Of a stretch of 54,816 nucleotides of DNA, positions 33,152-41,463 are shown piece after piece. The position numbers were made by a program, and so were the translations under genes. The stretch is from Fervidicola ferrireducens (lineage in GTDB: Bacteria > Bacillota > Thermosediminibacteria > Thermosediminibacterales > Thermosediminibacteraceae). The stretch spans positions 1 through 54,816 of the forward strand of contig NZ_LOED01000015.1 in the NCBI RefSeq assembly GCF_001562425.1. The letters run 5' to 3'. The notes beneath the pieces were generated by a model. The model was not told the origin of the DNA, made no database searches, and was given only the letters and a program-made list of their open reading frames with translations. Position 1 is the stretch's first letter. Each line of letters opens with the position of its first letter.

Positions 33152-34819
33152 TCATACTTCCATTATTATCGGCAGAATCATCGGTCTTCTGTGAGTCTGT
33201 TCAAATAGAAATTTGCCCAAAGTATCTCTCACTTGAGATTTTATCATAGACCACTCGGTGACTTTTTCTTCTTGGCACTTTTTTAAGGCCTGCCTTACGA
33301 TTTCTTTTGATTGCTCCATCAATTCCTCCGATTCCCTGACGTAAACGAAGCCTCTTGAAATTATGTCAGGACCCGCAACGACTTCAGTCGTCTCTTTGTC
33401 TATCGTCACAACCACGATTAAAATACCGTCTTGTGCCAACTGTTTTCTGTCCCTGAGCACTATATTTCCTACGTCGCCTACTCCCAATCCGTCCACCATG
33501 ACTTTACCTGCAGTAACCTTTCCCGCCAACCGGGCTGAATCTTTTGTGAATTCAATTATCCTTCCATTTTCGGCGATGAAAATGTTCTTTTCTGGAATAC
33601 CGACTTCTTTGGCAAGGTTGGCATGATGAATGAGATGTCTGTACTCCCCGTGAACCGGAACAAAATACCTTGGTTTCACCAAGTTTAACATAAGTTTAAG
33701 TTCTTCTTGGCTTGCATGTCCGGAAACATGGACGCCTGATATCGCTTCATATATTACTTCTGCTCCCTGTTTAAAAAGGTGATCTATCGTTCTTGCAACT
33801 AACTTCTCGTTTCCCGGAATGGGGGTCGCTGCTATCAGCACCGTGTCTCCCGGAATAATTTCCACCTTTTTGTGCTCCGACATGGCCATCCGGGTAAGCG
33901 CCGACATTGGTTCGCCTTGGCTGCCAGTCGTTATTATTACCACTTTTTCCTTAGAAAGTTTATTTATATCATCGAGCTCCACCATCAAGTTCTTAGGTAT
34001 AGAAAGGTATCCCAAATTGAGAGCTATATTTACGGTGTTTACCATACTACGTCCCACAACTGCTACTTTCCTTCCGAATTTAAATGCAGCGTCGAAAACC
34101 TGTTGTATTCTGTGAATGTTTGTTGCAAAAGTTGCAACTATTATCCTGCCCTTTGCCTTGCTAAATATTTCTTCTATCGTACCTCCAACAACTTTTTCTG
34201 ACATGGTATATCCCTGGCGCTCGGCATTGGTACTGTCTGAAAGCAGCACGAGCACACCCTTTGAACCTAATTCGGCGAGTTTGTGCAGGTCTGCTATCTT
34301 CCCATCAACCGGAGTTTGATCGAATTTAAAGTCCCCTGTATGGCACACGGTTCCTAATGGAGTATGAATAGCTATTCCAACAGAATCAGGGATGCTGTGG
34401 TTCACTCTAAAAAATTCCACGTTCAGGCTTCCGATTTTCACCGATGCCGGTGGATTTATCACGTTCATGTTTACGCTTTTTTTAAATTTAGCTTCTTTTA
34501 ATTTGCCTTCAACCAGTCCCATCGTTAGTTTTGTTCCGTAAATAGGAACGTTTATCTGTTGCAATACATACGGTAACGCACCTATATGATCTTCGTGGCC
34601 GTGGGTTATCAAAATTCCTTTTACCATATCTTTATTTTCCACTAAATAAGAAATGTCCGGTATCACCATGTCTACTCCGAGCATTTCTTCTTCTGGAAAC
34701 ATAAGACCGGCATCGATGACAAGAATTTCCCGTTCGTATTGGATTACTGTCATATTTTTGCCTATTTCACCCAGTCCGCCTAATGGAATGATAAGTAGCT
34801 TTTGTTCATTTTTGGACAA
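33152..34819 (-). CDS. rnj: Ribonuclease J
   Basis: This 555-residue metallo-beta-lactamase/beta-CASP nuclease has the metal motif THGHEDHIGALPY (His73 to His78), CHTGDFKFDQTP, the beta-CASP motifs (LLSDSTNAE, GSQGEPMSALTRM, HVSGHASQEEL) and a C-terminal domain. It acts as a 5' exonuclease and endonuclease in mRNA decay and rRNA maturation. The start is TTG behind GGAGGTG. It follows ymxH as rnjB (ymfA) does in Bacillus, but without the dipicolinate and dap genes in between. With rny and pnp also here, three major RNA-decay enzymes lie within 26 kb. Confidence 0.94.
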   Translation of the reverse strand: MSKNEQKLLIIPLGGLGEIGKNMTVIQYEREILVIDAGLMFPEEEMLGVDMVIPDISYLVENKDMVKGILITHGHEDHIGALPYVLQQINVPIYGTKLTMGLVEGKLKEAKFKKSVNMNVINPPASVKIGSLNVEFFRVNHSIPDSVGIAIHTPLGTVCHTGDFKFDQTPVDGKIADLHKLAELGSKGVLVLLSDSTNAERQGYTMSEKVVGGTIEEIFSKAKGRIIVATFATNIHRIQQVFDAAFKFGRKVAVVGRSMVNTVNIALNLGYLSIPKNLMVELDDINKLSKEKVVIITTGSQGEPMSALTRMAMSEHKKVEIIPGDTVLIAATPIPGNEKLVARTIDHLFKQGAEVIYEAISGVHVSGHASQEELKLMLNLVKPRYFVPVHGEYRHLIHHANLAKEVGIPEKNIFIAENGRIIEFTKDSARLAGKVTAGKVMVDGLGVGDVGNIVLRDRKQLAQDGILIVVVTIDKETTEVVAGPDIISRGFVYVRESEELMEQSKEIVRQALKKCQEEKVTEWSMIKSQVRDTLGKFLFEQTHRRPMILPIIMEV

Positions 34820-34873
34820 TAAAAAAACACCTCCATTATTCCGATTTTTGTTTCGACAATTTTTAATATGACG

Positions 34874-35128
34874 CTATCTTTCTAAATTGAAGTCATCTAC
34901 ATCTAGAATTACAGCATCCGGACCAATTTTTCTGATAGAATTCCATGATATTCTCATGTAGTTTTTCTCACCGAGCGAAAAAAATCTGCTTCTCTTGCTA
35001 GGTATCAGTAAGTACTCAATTTTGCCCGAATTTTCGTCGATAAGAAGGTCGCAATTGCCTACTATACCCAATTTAACCCCTTTGCTCAGATTTATTATAT
35101 CCTTTCCGTTCAGATCTCCTAAGCGCAT
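34874..35128 (-). CDS. ymxH: YlmC/YmxH family PRC-barrel sporulation protein
   Basis: The product has 84 residues from the third of three clustered ATG codons. That one is seven bases from GGGGGG, whereas the earlier ones sit on or too near the ribosome site. The sequence MRLGDLNGKDIINL, then LGIVGNCDLLIDENSGKIEYLLIPS, is the PRC-barrel pattern of YlmC/YmxH. The function is unknown; it is associated with sporulation genes. The ribosome site lies in the 3' arm of a hairpin. Confidence 0.87.
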   Translation of the reverse strand: MRLGDLNGKDIINLSKGVKLGIVGNCDLLIDENSGKIEYLLIPSKRSRFFSLGEKNYMRISWNSIRKIGPDAVILDVDDFNLER

Positions 35129-35137
35129 CATCATACC

Positions 35138-35160
35138 CCCCATAAAATTATTTTATGGGG
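35138..35160 (-). promoter_or_regulatory. Hairpin covering the ymxH ribosome-binding site
   Basis: CCCCATAAAAT and ATTTTATGGGG form an 11-bp perfect stem with one central base. The G-rich 3' arm in the transcript is the start of the GGGGGG ribosome site of ymxH. It lies between dut and ymxH and lacks a T-run, so it is more likely to restrict ymxH translation than to end transcription. Confidence 0.5.
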
Positions 35161-35184
35161 AGCATTTATTAAAAATAACACCTT

Positions 35185-35634
35185 TTATAAACCTGTATGG
35201 CCGAACCCTCCGCTTCCACGCTGAGTTTCTTCTAGAGATTCCACTTCTACTAGTTCTGCCTTGGTTACAGGAGCTATAACTAGTTGCGCTATCCTATCAC
35301 CCCGCTTTATTGTAAAATTGCTTGTTCCGTGGTTAATCAGGATTATTTTTATCTCACCCCGATAATCGGCATCTATTGTTCCCGGGCTGTTCAAGAGGGT
35401 AATTCCATATTTGGCTGCAAGGCCGCTCCTAGGGCGAATTTGCCCCTCAAAACCCGGGGGTATTTCAAGTTGTATTCCGGTTGGTATTATTTCATACTTT
35501 CCAGGTGCTATAACTAAATCATGTTTTACGTTTGCATAAAGGTCCATACCTGAAGCTAATGATGTCATATATTTAGGCAAGGGCAAATCCTCTGCGCCTC
35601 TTATTCGTTTAACTTTTACTTTTACGGTTTTCAA
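35185..35634 (-). CDS. dut: Deoxyuridine 5'-triphosphate nucleotidohydrolase
   Basis: This 149-residue trimeric-type dUTPase has its five motifs: [45 protein letters not shown] and [10 protein letters not shown]. It hydrolyses dUTP to dUMP, limiting uracil in DNA and feeding thymidylate synthesis. The start is TTG behind GGGAGAGATGG, with a consensus-like promoter 35 bases further upstream. Its place between the deacetylase and ymxH, where many relatives have an M16 peptidase, is a local variation. Confidence 0.94.
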   Translation of the reverse strand: MKTVKVKVKRIRGAEDLPLPKYMTSLASGMDLYANVKHDLVIAPGKYEIIPTGIQLEIPPGFEGQIRPRSGLAAKYGITLLNSPGTIDADYRGEIKIILINHGTSNFTIKRGDRIAQLVIAPVTKAELVEVESLEETQRGSGGFGHTGL

Positions 35635-35674
35635 AAAACCATCTCTCCCTATCTATGCTATATTTATTAATTAA

Positions 35675-35703
35675 AGTATACATTAATTACCCCCGGATTT
35701 CAA
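35675..35703 (-). promoter_or_regulatory. Promoter of dut
   Basis: On the minus strand TTGAAA (35703-35698) and TATACT (35680-35675) are 17 bases apart, about 40 bases upstream of the dut start and just beyond the deacetylase stop codon. Confidence 0.65.
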
Positions 35704-35721
35704 CTCATGATGAACGAAGAC

Positions 35722-36444
35722 TTAACTGCCATCTGAGATAAGATCGCTTACTGTTGTAATTTTATACCCTTTCTGGTGAAGGTTTTTTATGATGGTGGGC
35801 AGTGCTGCTATTGTATCTTCCGTAGGGTGCATCAGAACTATTTTCCCATTTCCTGCATATTTTATTACTTTATCGATAATATACTTTGCGCCGGGCTTTT
35901 TCCAATCAATAGTGTCAATGCTCCACATAATCAATTTATAGTTCAGTGCATTTGCTGCTTGTAAAGTTTGCTGTCCAAATTCTCCATAAGGAGGTGCGAA
36001 AAGTTGGGTCTTCACCCCAATTATATTTTTTATGGCTTCTTCCGCTTTTTTTATCTCGTTCACATTTTCGTCAAAAGACAGCTTGGAATGATGAGCATGG
36101 CTGTAACCGTGATTTCCTATTTCGTGCCCTTTAGAATGTATTAACCTCAGTAGATCTGGATTTTTTTCTGCCCATCTTCCTTCTATAAAAAACGTGATTT
36201 TAACGCCGTTTTCTTCAAATATCTCTAGCATTTTAGGTATAAATTCGTTTCCCCAAGCCACATTGCATGTAAAAGCCATGGCTTTTTTGTCAGTTTCGGC
36301 TTGGTAGATTGGCTGTTTTTCTAAAAATGTAGGTAGGTTTTCAGCTGGTATATTTGTCTTTGTAAATATCCAGCTTGCAATAAGAAGTACAATACATAAT
36401 ATTTTTGCCAAATTTCTGGGTATTTTAAAAACATATAACCTCAT
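35722..36444 (-). CDS. ylxY: YlxY-like polysaccharide deacetylase family protein
   Basis: This 240-residue NodB-fold protein has an N-terminal signal/anchor helix (about 12-28). Motif 2 is intact (HEIGNHGYSHAHHSKL), as is motif 3 (FAPPYGEFG). Motif 1, usually TFDDGP, reads TCNVAWGNEF, so the catalytic-base aspartate is missing. Related YlxY/PdaB proteins share the xxxWG form, and activity is doubtful in some. It lies between pnp and dut as ylxY does in Bacillus. It acts outside the membrane, perhaps in spore cortex or wall metabolism. Confidence 0.85.
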   Translation of the reverse strand: MRLYVFKIPRNLAKILCIVLLIASWIFTKTNIPAENLPTFLEKQPIYQAETDKKAMAFTCNVAWGNEFIPKMLEIFEENGVKITFFIEGRWAEKNPDLLRLIHSKGHEIGNHGYSHAHHSKLSFDENVNEIKKAEEAIKNIIGVKTQLFAPPYGEFGQQTLQAANALNYKLIMWSIDTIDWKKPGAKYIIDKVIKYAGNGKIVLMHPTEDTIAALPTIIKNLHQKGYKITTVSDLISDGS

Positions 36445-36529
36445 AAGTGCCCCCCTTTATATAGATTTCGCATCGTAAACTCGTGCCATCAATATGAATC
36501 TTACTTTACTTTTCAACGATTTATGACAT

Positions 36530-36562
36530 AAAAAAACATAAACCGATGAACCTCGGTTTATG
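36530..36562 (-). terminator. Terminator of pnp
   Basis: A 10-bp perfect stem (CATAAACCGA against TCGGTTTATG) with a 6-base loop overlaps the pnp stop codon. It is followed on the transcribed strand by seven T residues. Confidence 0.88.
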
Positions 36563-38666
36563 CTTCTGCTTTGTTCTTATTTTTAGGTTGTTTTTCTGGG
36601 AACACATCTTTGTGAGAAAGGTTTATTCTCCCCTGTTTATCTATGTCAGTAACTTTTACCAAAATTTCATCTCCAATTTTTACTACATCTTCTACTCTTT
36701 TTACCCGCCCCTTTGATAATTTCGATATGTGGACGAGCCCTTCTTTCCCAGGGAGTATTTCGACAAATGCTCCAAAATTTGTTATCCTTAAAACCTTGCC
36801 GAGATATATCTTTCCTACTTCCACATCCTGCGTTATATTTTTAATCATTTCCAATGCCTTTTTGCCGGCAGATTCATTGGGCGCTGCTACATATATTTTG
36901 CCATCATCTTCGATATCAATTTTTACTCCCGTCTCTGAAATGATTTTGTTTATCATTTTGCCGCCTGGACCGATAACATCCCTTATTTTTTCAGGGTCAA
37001 TTACAGTAGTAAATATTCTCGGCGCATAAGGAGAAAGTTCGCTTCGGGGACTTGAGATAGTGGCCAACATCTTTTCTAGGATGTAGAGCCGTCCTTCCTT
37101 AGCCTGTTCTAAGGCTTTTCTCAAGGTGTCTGTATCTATACCTTTGACCTTGATGTCCATCTGTATTGCTGTAATTCCTTTGGACGTTCCGGCGACTTTG
37201 AAATCCATATCACCTAAAAAGTCTTCTATCCCTTGAATATCCGATAGTATAGTCACTTTGTCATCTTGTTTGATAAGTCCCATAGCAATACCCGCTACGG
37301 GGGCTTTGATAGGAACACCTGCATCCATTAACGCCAGGGTAGAACCACAAACGCTGGCCATGGAAGTAGAACCGTTAGAACTTAAGACTTCTGAAACCAA
37401 CCTTATCGTATACGGGAATTCTTCCTCTGGAGGTATCATGGGTTCTAGAGCCCTCTCAGCCAACGCGCCGTGGCCGATTTCCCTTCTTCCAGGCCCTCTC
37501 AACACTCTGGTCTCGCCGGTACTATAAGGCGGAAAATTGTAATGGTGCATGAATCTTTTGCTCTCTTCCAATTCCAGCCCATCTAAGATCTGAACGTCAC
37601 CCAGTGCTCCAAGAGTAGCTACCGTCAAAACTTGGGTTTGACCGCGGGTGAATAAACCTGAGCCGTGGGTTCGCGGCAAAATGCCTACCTCACACGAAAT
37701 AGGCCTAATTTCAGTGCTTTTTCTCCCGTCAGGTCTTATTCCTTCATAGGTTATCATATTCCTTACTTCTTCTTTTAGAATGTTGTACAATACGTCTGCA
37801 ATCTCTTTTTCCTTTTCAGGGTAGGTTTCCTGGAAATGGGCAATAGTATCCTCATTTATTTTTTGCAAATACGCTTCTCTTTCCTGCTTGTCGTAGATTC
37901 GTATGGCTTTGAGTATTTCTTCTCTCGCGTATTCTCTTACCGCTTTTTCCAATTCCGGATCGATTTCCTGAACAGTAAATTCCATCTTGGGTTTACCAAC
38001 TTTTGCGATAATTTCTTCCTGGAATTCTACTATTTTCTTTATCTCTTCGTGTCCAAAATTTATTGCATTTATCATTTCTTCTTCTGTTACTTCATCTGCT
38101 CCAGCTTCTACCATCAAGATAGCATCTTTTGTTCCTGCAACAATAAGTCTTAGTCTGCTTTTCTCATACTGTTCTACCGTCGGATTTATTACGAAATTTC
38201 CGTCTACCAAACCTACCGACACGGCCCCTACTGGTCCTTCGAAGGGTATATCTGATATACAAAGAGCGATGGATGCACCGTTTATAGCAACTACATCTGG
38301 AGTATTATCCTGATCTACGGAAAGGATGGTGGCTATAATCTGGATGTCATTTCTAAATCCTTTTGGGAAAAGCGGTCGAAGGGGCCTGTCGATAACCCTT
38401 GCAGACAGTATAGCTTTTTCGCTAGGTTTTCCTTCCCTCTTTATGAAACCTCCGGGAATCTTACCAACGGCATAGAGTCTTTCTTCATAGTCCACTGTTA
38501 ATGGCAGGAAATCAACACCTTCTCTAGGTTCTTTTGAAGCCGTGGCTGTAACCAAAACTACCGTATCTCCATATCTTGCAAGTACGGCCCCGTTGGCTTG
38601 CTGGGCCATTTTCCCTGTTTCTATAATAAAAGGCCTACCTGCTATTTCTGTTTTGAATACTTCCAA
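36558..38666 (-). CDS. pnp: Polyribonucleotide nucleotidyltransferase (PNPase)
   Basis: This 702-residue protein has two RNase PH domains ([18 protein letters not shown] in the first; [18 protein letters not shown] and the catalytic-region [10 protein letters not shown] in the second). A KH domain ([16 protein letters not shown]) and a C-terminal S1 domain ([20 protein letters not shown]) follow. It degrades RNA 3' to 5' by phosphorolysis. It directly follows rpsO, the almost universal bacterial order. The rpsO terminator between them means pnp depends on readthrough or its own promoter. Confidence 0.96.
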   Translation of the reverse strand: MEVFKTEIAGRPFIIETGKMAQQANGAVLARYGDTVVLVTATASKEPREGVDFLPLTVDYEERLYAVGKIPGGFIKREGKPSEKAILSARVIDRPLRPLFPKGFRNDIQIIATILSVDQDNTPDVVAINGASIALCISDIPFEGPVGAVSVGLVDGNFVINPTVEQYEKSRLRLIVAGTKDAILMVEAGADEVTEEEMINAINFGHEEIKKIVEFQEEIIAKVGKPKMEFTVQEIDPELEKAVREYAREEILKAIRIYDKQEREAYLQKINEDTIAHFQETYPEKEKEIADVLYNILKEEVRNMITYEGIRPDGRKSTEIRPISCEVGILPRTHGSGLFTRGQTQVLTVATLGALGDVQILDGLELEESKRFMHHYNFPPYSTGETRVLRGPGRREIGHGALAERALEPMIPPEEEFPYTIRLVSEVLSSNGSTSMASVCGSTLALMDAGVPIKAPVAGIAMGLIKQDDKVTILSDIQGIEDFLGDMDFKVAGTSKGITAIQMDIKVKGIDTDTLRKALEQAKEGRLYILEKMLATISSPRSELSPYAPRIFTTVIDPEKIRDVIGPGGKMINKIISETGVKIDIEDDGKIYVAAPNESAGKKALEMIKNITQDVEVGKIYLGKVLRITNFGAFVEILPGKEGLVHISKLSKGRVKRVEDVVKIGDEILVKVTDIDKQGRINLSHKDVFPEKQPKNKNKAEA

Positions 38667-38752
38667 GTAAATTAATCCTCCTTTCCCTTTATTGGAAAAT
38701 ATAATTTTTATTCTACATCATTGTTATTATTTCCTTCTTTGAGTTTTTAAAA

Positions 38753-38776
38753 ATTAAAGCGGGGAATCCCCGCATT
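38753..38776 (-). terminator. Terminator of rpsO
   Basis: GCGGGGAATCCCCGC (38759-38773) with flanking AAA/TTT pairs forms a short strong hairpin a few bases after the rpsO stop codon. On the transcribed strand TTTAATTTTT follows. Confidence 0.8.
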
Positions 38777-38780
38777 TAAT

Positions 38781-39050
38781 CTATTTTCTGAGTTCGAGTT
38801 TTTCTATAATGTTTTTATAGCGCTCTAAATCTTTTTTCTTCAGGTAATTCAAAAGAGCTCTTCTTTTTCCTACCATTTTTAGGAGTCCGCGACGAGAATG
38901 ATGGTCTTTCTTGTGAACTTTAAGGTGCTCTGTTAGTTGGTTGATTCTTTCTGTAAGAATAGCGATTTGCACTTCTGGAGATCCCGTATCGTTCTCGTGA
39001 ATTTTAAATTTCTCGATTATGTCGCGTTTTGCTTCTTTGTCCAATGCCAC
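38781..39050 (-). CDS. rpsO: 30S ribosomal protein S15
   Basis: The GTG at 39050 has AGGAGG eight bases upstream and gives exactly 89 residues, the family's length; an in-frame codon three residues earlier overlaps the ribosome site. Recognisable parts are [21 protein letters not shown] and [17 protein letters not shown], the 16S rRNA-binding surface. It is an early 30S assembly protein. It has its own consensus promoter and a leader of about 90 bases, suitable for the autogenous control known for S15. Confidence 0.96.
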   Translation of the reverse strand: MALDKEAKRDIIEKFKIHENDTGSPEVQIAILTERINQLTEHLKVHKKDHHSRRGLLKMVGKRRALLNYLKKKDLERYKNIIEKLELRK

Positions 39051-39149
39051 TGTTCTCACCTCCTCAACATATTAAAATCCCCTGTAACCCAGTCGATCGT
39101 CGGAGGCATCGATTGACCGAGTAAGGGTTCATCAATTCAAGCAGAATTT

Positions 39150-39178
39150 ATTATAGCATACAAAGACTTTGATTACAA
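39150..39178 (-). promoter_or_regulatory. Promoter of rpsO, abutting the IS right end
   Basis: TTGTAA (39178-39173) and TATAAT (39155-39150) on the minus strand are 17 bases apart, a strong vegetative promoter. The -35 element is only about six bases from the IS end near 39185. The leader from about 39143 to 39051 contains G-rich and inverted segments (GGTCAATCGATGCC, GACGATCGACTGGG) that could form the S15 autoregulatory structure. Confidence 0.75.
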
Positions 39179-39184
39179 GAATTA

Positions 39185-39365
39185 TGTGACATCCTCCCCC
39201 TAATGAATTAGGGAGCATCCCACCGTGGGATGGCGACTTTAAGCCGCAGGTTAGCCAGCATTCCCCGGTCTACCCGGTTCATCACCTTGGCCTTAAGGGG
39301 TGTCACGCTCCCCTTTCTCCCGGGGTCATGCCCCGAGAGCATCGAGCGCTCTCGCGGCTATGTTT
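39185..39365 (-). ncRNA. Predicted right-end guide (omega) RNA scaffold, copy 1
   Basis: In TnpB elements a non-coding RNA overlaps the end of tnpB and runs through the right end. Here the region holds consecutive stems: CATCCCA-CCG-TGGGATG (39216-39232), GCGAC-TTTAA-GCCGC (39233-39247) and CCCCTTAAGG-type pairs further in. Comparison with the second copy shows compensatory changes in the GCGAC/GCCGC stem. The RNA ends are not known. Confidence 0.5.
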
Positions 39366-40411
39366 ATTGCCCCACCCTGTCCGCATCAGATTGGTATCCA
39401 CATTTTATGCATTTAAACCAGCCTTGGGTCTTCCGGTTATACCGGGAAGCATTCCCGCACTTCGGACAGGTCTTGGAGGTCTCCTTGGGGTCGACGTAGA
39501 TTACGGGCACTCCGGCAAGGGCTGCCTTGTATTCGATAAACGAGGCCAGCTCCTTAAAGTTCCACCCGGACATCATCCGGTTGAACTTTTTTGATCCTTT
39601 GGCCCGCTCGCGGATACCCAGCAGGTTCTCAAGTGCGATGGCCTTGCCTTATTTCTTCGCTATTTCAACTATGCGCTTTGAGATGCAGTGGTTGATATAC
39701 CGCATCCACCTTGTTTCGCGGCCGGCTTCTTTTTTGACTCGGGAAAGCCTGCCCGCCTGCTGAAGTGCAGCCCTCCTTGCTGCCCACTGTTCCTTGCGCC
39801 ACCTGACCTTTCGGCCGTCAAAAAAGATGTTGTTGGACAGCACGGCAAGCTTTACTATGCCGAAGTCGACCCCGATTACGCCGCACGGCTCGTTTAAGTG
39901 AGTCTCGTATATTAATGATATAGCAGCATACCACTCTCCGTCTTTCTCATGCCATATCTCCATGGACCCTTGTCGACAGGAACCTCCTGCCAGGTCCTGG
40001 AGCCTTTTTGTATGGTATTCGGAAGTGGCAATGGGCACTGCTATCTGACTCCTGCCGGAGGAGACGGGAAACTTAATGACCCATGTGCCTGACGGCAGCT
40101 GATGTATTGAATAGAATCAAATTTGGGCAGGCTGGATTTCTTGCCATTTTTTGTGCGGGAAAGATATGAGCGATAAGCTGAGAGTGCTTTGAGCATGGCG
40201 CACTGGAGTGTAGCGCGGTTGAGGTCAAAAAGTTCACAGGCCCTGCGGTAGGTTTCGCGGTTTAACTTTGCCCTGCTGGTAGTGTTCAAAGTTTCGGCCT
40301 GTTCCAGGAACCAGGCGCAGGCTTTTCGATATGTTTCCAGCATTCGGGCCATTTTCTCCACTTTGCCTTTTTTGGGGATAAGAGTTTTACCTTGACGGTT
40401 ACTGTCTGCAT
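39326..40411 (-). pseudogene. tnpB, inactivated by four lesions
   Basis: The ATG at 40411 has GGAGGAG seven bases upstream. The frame breaks near 40385 (A-run after LLSPKKAK). It breaks again near 40080 (between QYISCRQ and WVIKFPVSSG), meets an in-frame TAA at 39651-39649 after EIAKK, and loses one G at about 39374 so that DADRVG goes out of frame before INIAARALDALGA. Retained features are the RuvC-I segment GVIGVDFGIVKLAVLS, ENLLGIRER and the zinc ribbon CPKCG...CIKCGYQSDADR. TnpB is an RNA-guided nuclease; this copy cannot be functional. Confidence 0.85.
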
Positions 40412-40432
40412 ATAGTATCTCCTCCGGTTCGC

Positions 40433-41455
40433 TTAAATTTTAGCATAACCGGAGAAAAATTGCAAGCCGCCATTCATCCCCCGATTAAAATCGGGGGCAT
40501 TCTGGCGGGATTTTTGTAAAAGATCTAATATAGACCGGGCTTTCACAATATCCATTTTTACCTGAAGTGCAAGGCTTTCTACATCCTGGAAAGCCTTTTC
40601 TTCCCTTATTCTTTCGATGAAATATACTTCGATTTCTTCGCCGTAGATTTGCTCATCAAAATCGAAAATATGAACTTCTAGAGTTATGTTACAGGCACCG
40701 GCTTTGTTCCTAAAAGTAGGTTTTTGCCCTATATTGGCCACTCCGCGATAAATTGCACCATCTCGCGACACCAAAACCGCGTAAACTCCGAAAGCCGGTT
40801 TGATTATTTGAGGTGAAAGGAATACATTTGCGGTCGGGAAGCCTAGTTTTCTCCCTATAGCTTCCCCCTTTACTACTTTTCCTCGAATACTAAAAGGCCG
40901 GCCGAGCAACGTTTTTGCTTCTTTCATTTTGCCGCTTTCAATCATATTTCTAATTAGAGTGCTGCTAACGATTCTTCCGTTGACAGTGACCGGAGGGACA
41001 ATTAAAGTTTCAAAGCCTTTTTGTAATCCTATAGATTTCAGGTTTTCTGCCGTGCCCTTTCCGCCGCTACCAAACTGAAAGTTATAACCCACAACTATGA
41101 GTTTTGCATTTAATTTTTCAATTAAGATGCGGTTTATAAACTCCTCGTAGGACATTTGCGAGAACTTTTTAGTAAAAGGTATGAGCAAGAGATTTTTTAC
41201 TCCATAGCTTTCGATAAGTTTCTTTTTTTGCTCGAGAGAGGTTATTAACGGTGGAGCATCTTTAGGGGATAATATTTTTAAAGGGTGGGGTTCAAAAGTG
41301 ACAACGAATGATTCGAGGCCTTCTTTATCGGCTCTTGTTACTAGTTCATGTATTAATCTTTGATGACCCAAATGAACGCCGTCGAAATTCCCCATTCCGC
41401 AAGCAGTTGGAGTCTTTACTTCTAAAGCATCAAAATTACTGTATACTTTCATCAT
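40433..41455 (-). CDS. ribF: Bifunctional riboflavin kinase/FAD synthetase, C-terminus supplied by IS
   Basis: The product is about 340 residues. The FMN adenylyltransferase domain has GNFDGVHLGHQRLI and SSTLIRNMIESG; the riboflavin kinase domain has GRKLGFPTANV and IYRGVANIGQKPTF. It makes FMN and FAD. Of three nearby ATGs, the one at 41455, six bases after GAGG, is preferred. The last 27 or so codons (from about 40515) lie in the left end of the IS, so the natural tail after DLLQKS has been replaced. The domains themselves are complete, so activity is probably kept. It starts within ten bases of the truB stop codon. Confidence 0.92.
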   Translation of the reverse strand: MMKVYSNFDALEVKTPTACGMGNFDGVHLGHQRLIHELVTRADKEGLESFVVTFEPHPLKILSPKDAPPLITSLEQKKKLIESYGVKNLLLIPFTKKFSQMSYEEFINRILIEKLNAKLIVVGYNFQFGSGGKGTAENLKSIGLQKGFETLIVPPVTVNGRIVSSTLIRNMIESGKMKEAKTLLGRPFSIRGKVVKGEAIGRKLGFPTANVFLSPQIIKPAFGVYAVLVSRDGAIYRGVANIGQKPTFRNKAGACNITLEVHIFDFDEQIYGEEIEVYFIERIREEKAFQDVESLALQVKMDIVKARSILDLLQKSRQNAPDFNRGMNGGLQFFSGYAKI

Positions 41456-41463
41456 TCTCAACC

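Larger units (their letters stand above)
39185..40515 (-). mobile_element. IS200/IS605-type element, copy 1 (tnpB only)
   Basis: The right end begins TGTGACATCCTCCCCCTAAT and is shared with the copy at 54536. The left end has a nested hairpin (CCGCCA...TGGCGG, 40467-40508, enclosing CCCCCGATT/AATCGGGGG) and a second hairpin CCGGTT...AACCGG (40424-40452). There are no inverted terminal repeats and no tnpA, as in tnpB-only (IS1341-type) members. Minus-strand TTTTAC precedes the left end and may be its target motif. It sits between ribF and rpsO. Confidence 0.8.
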
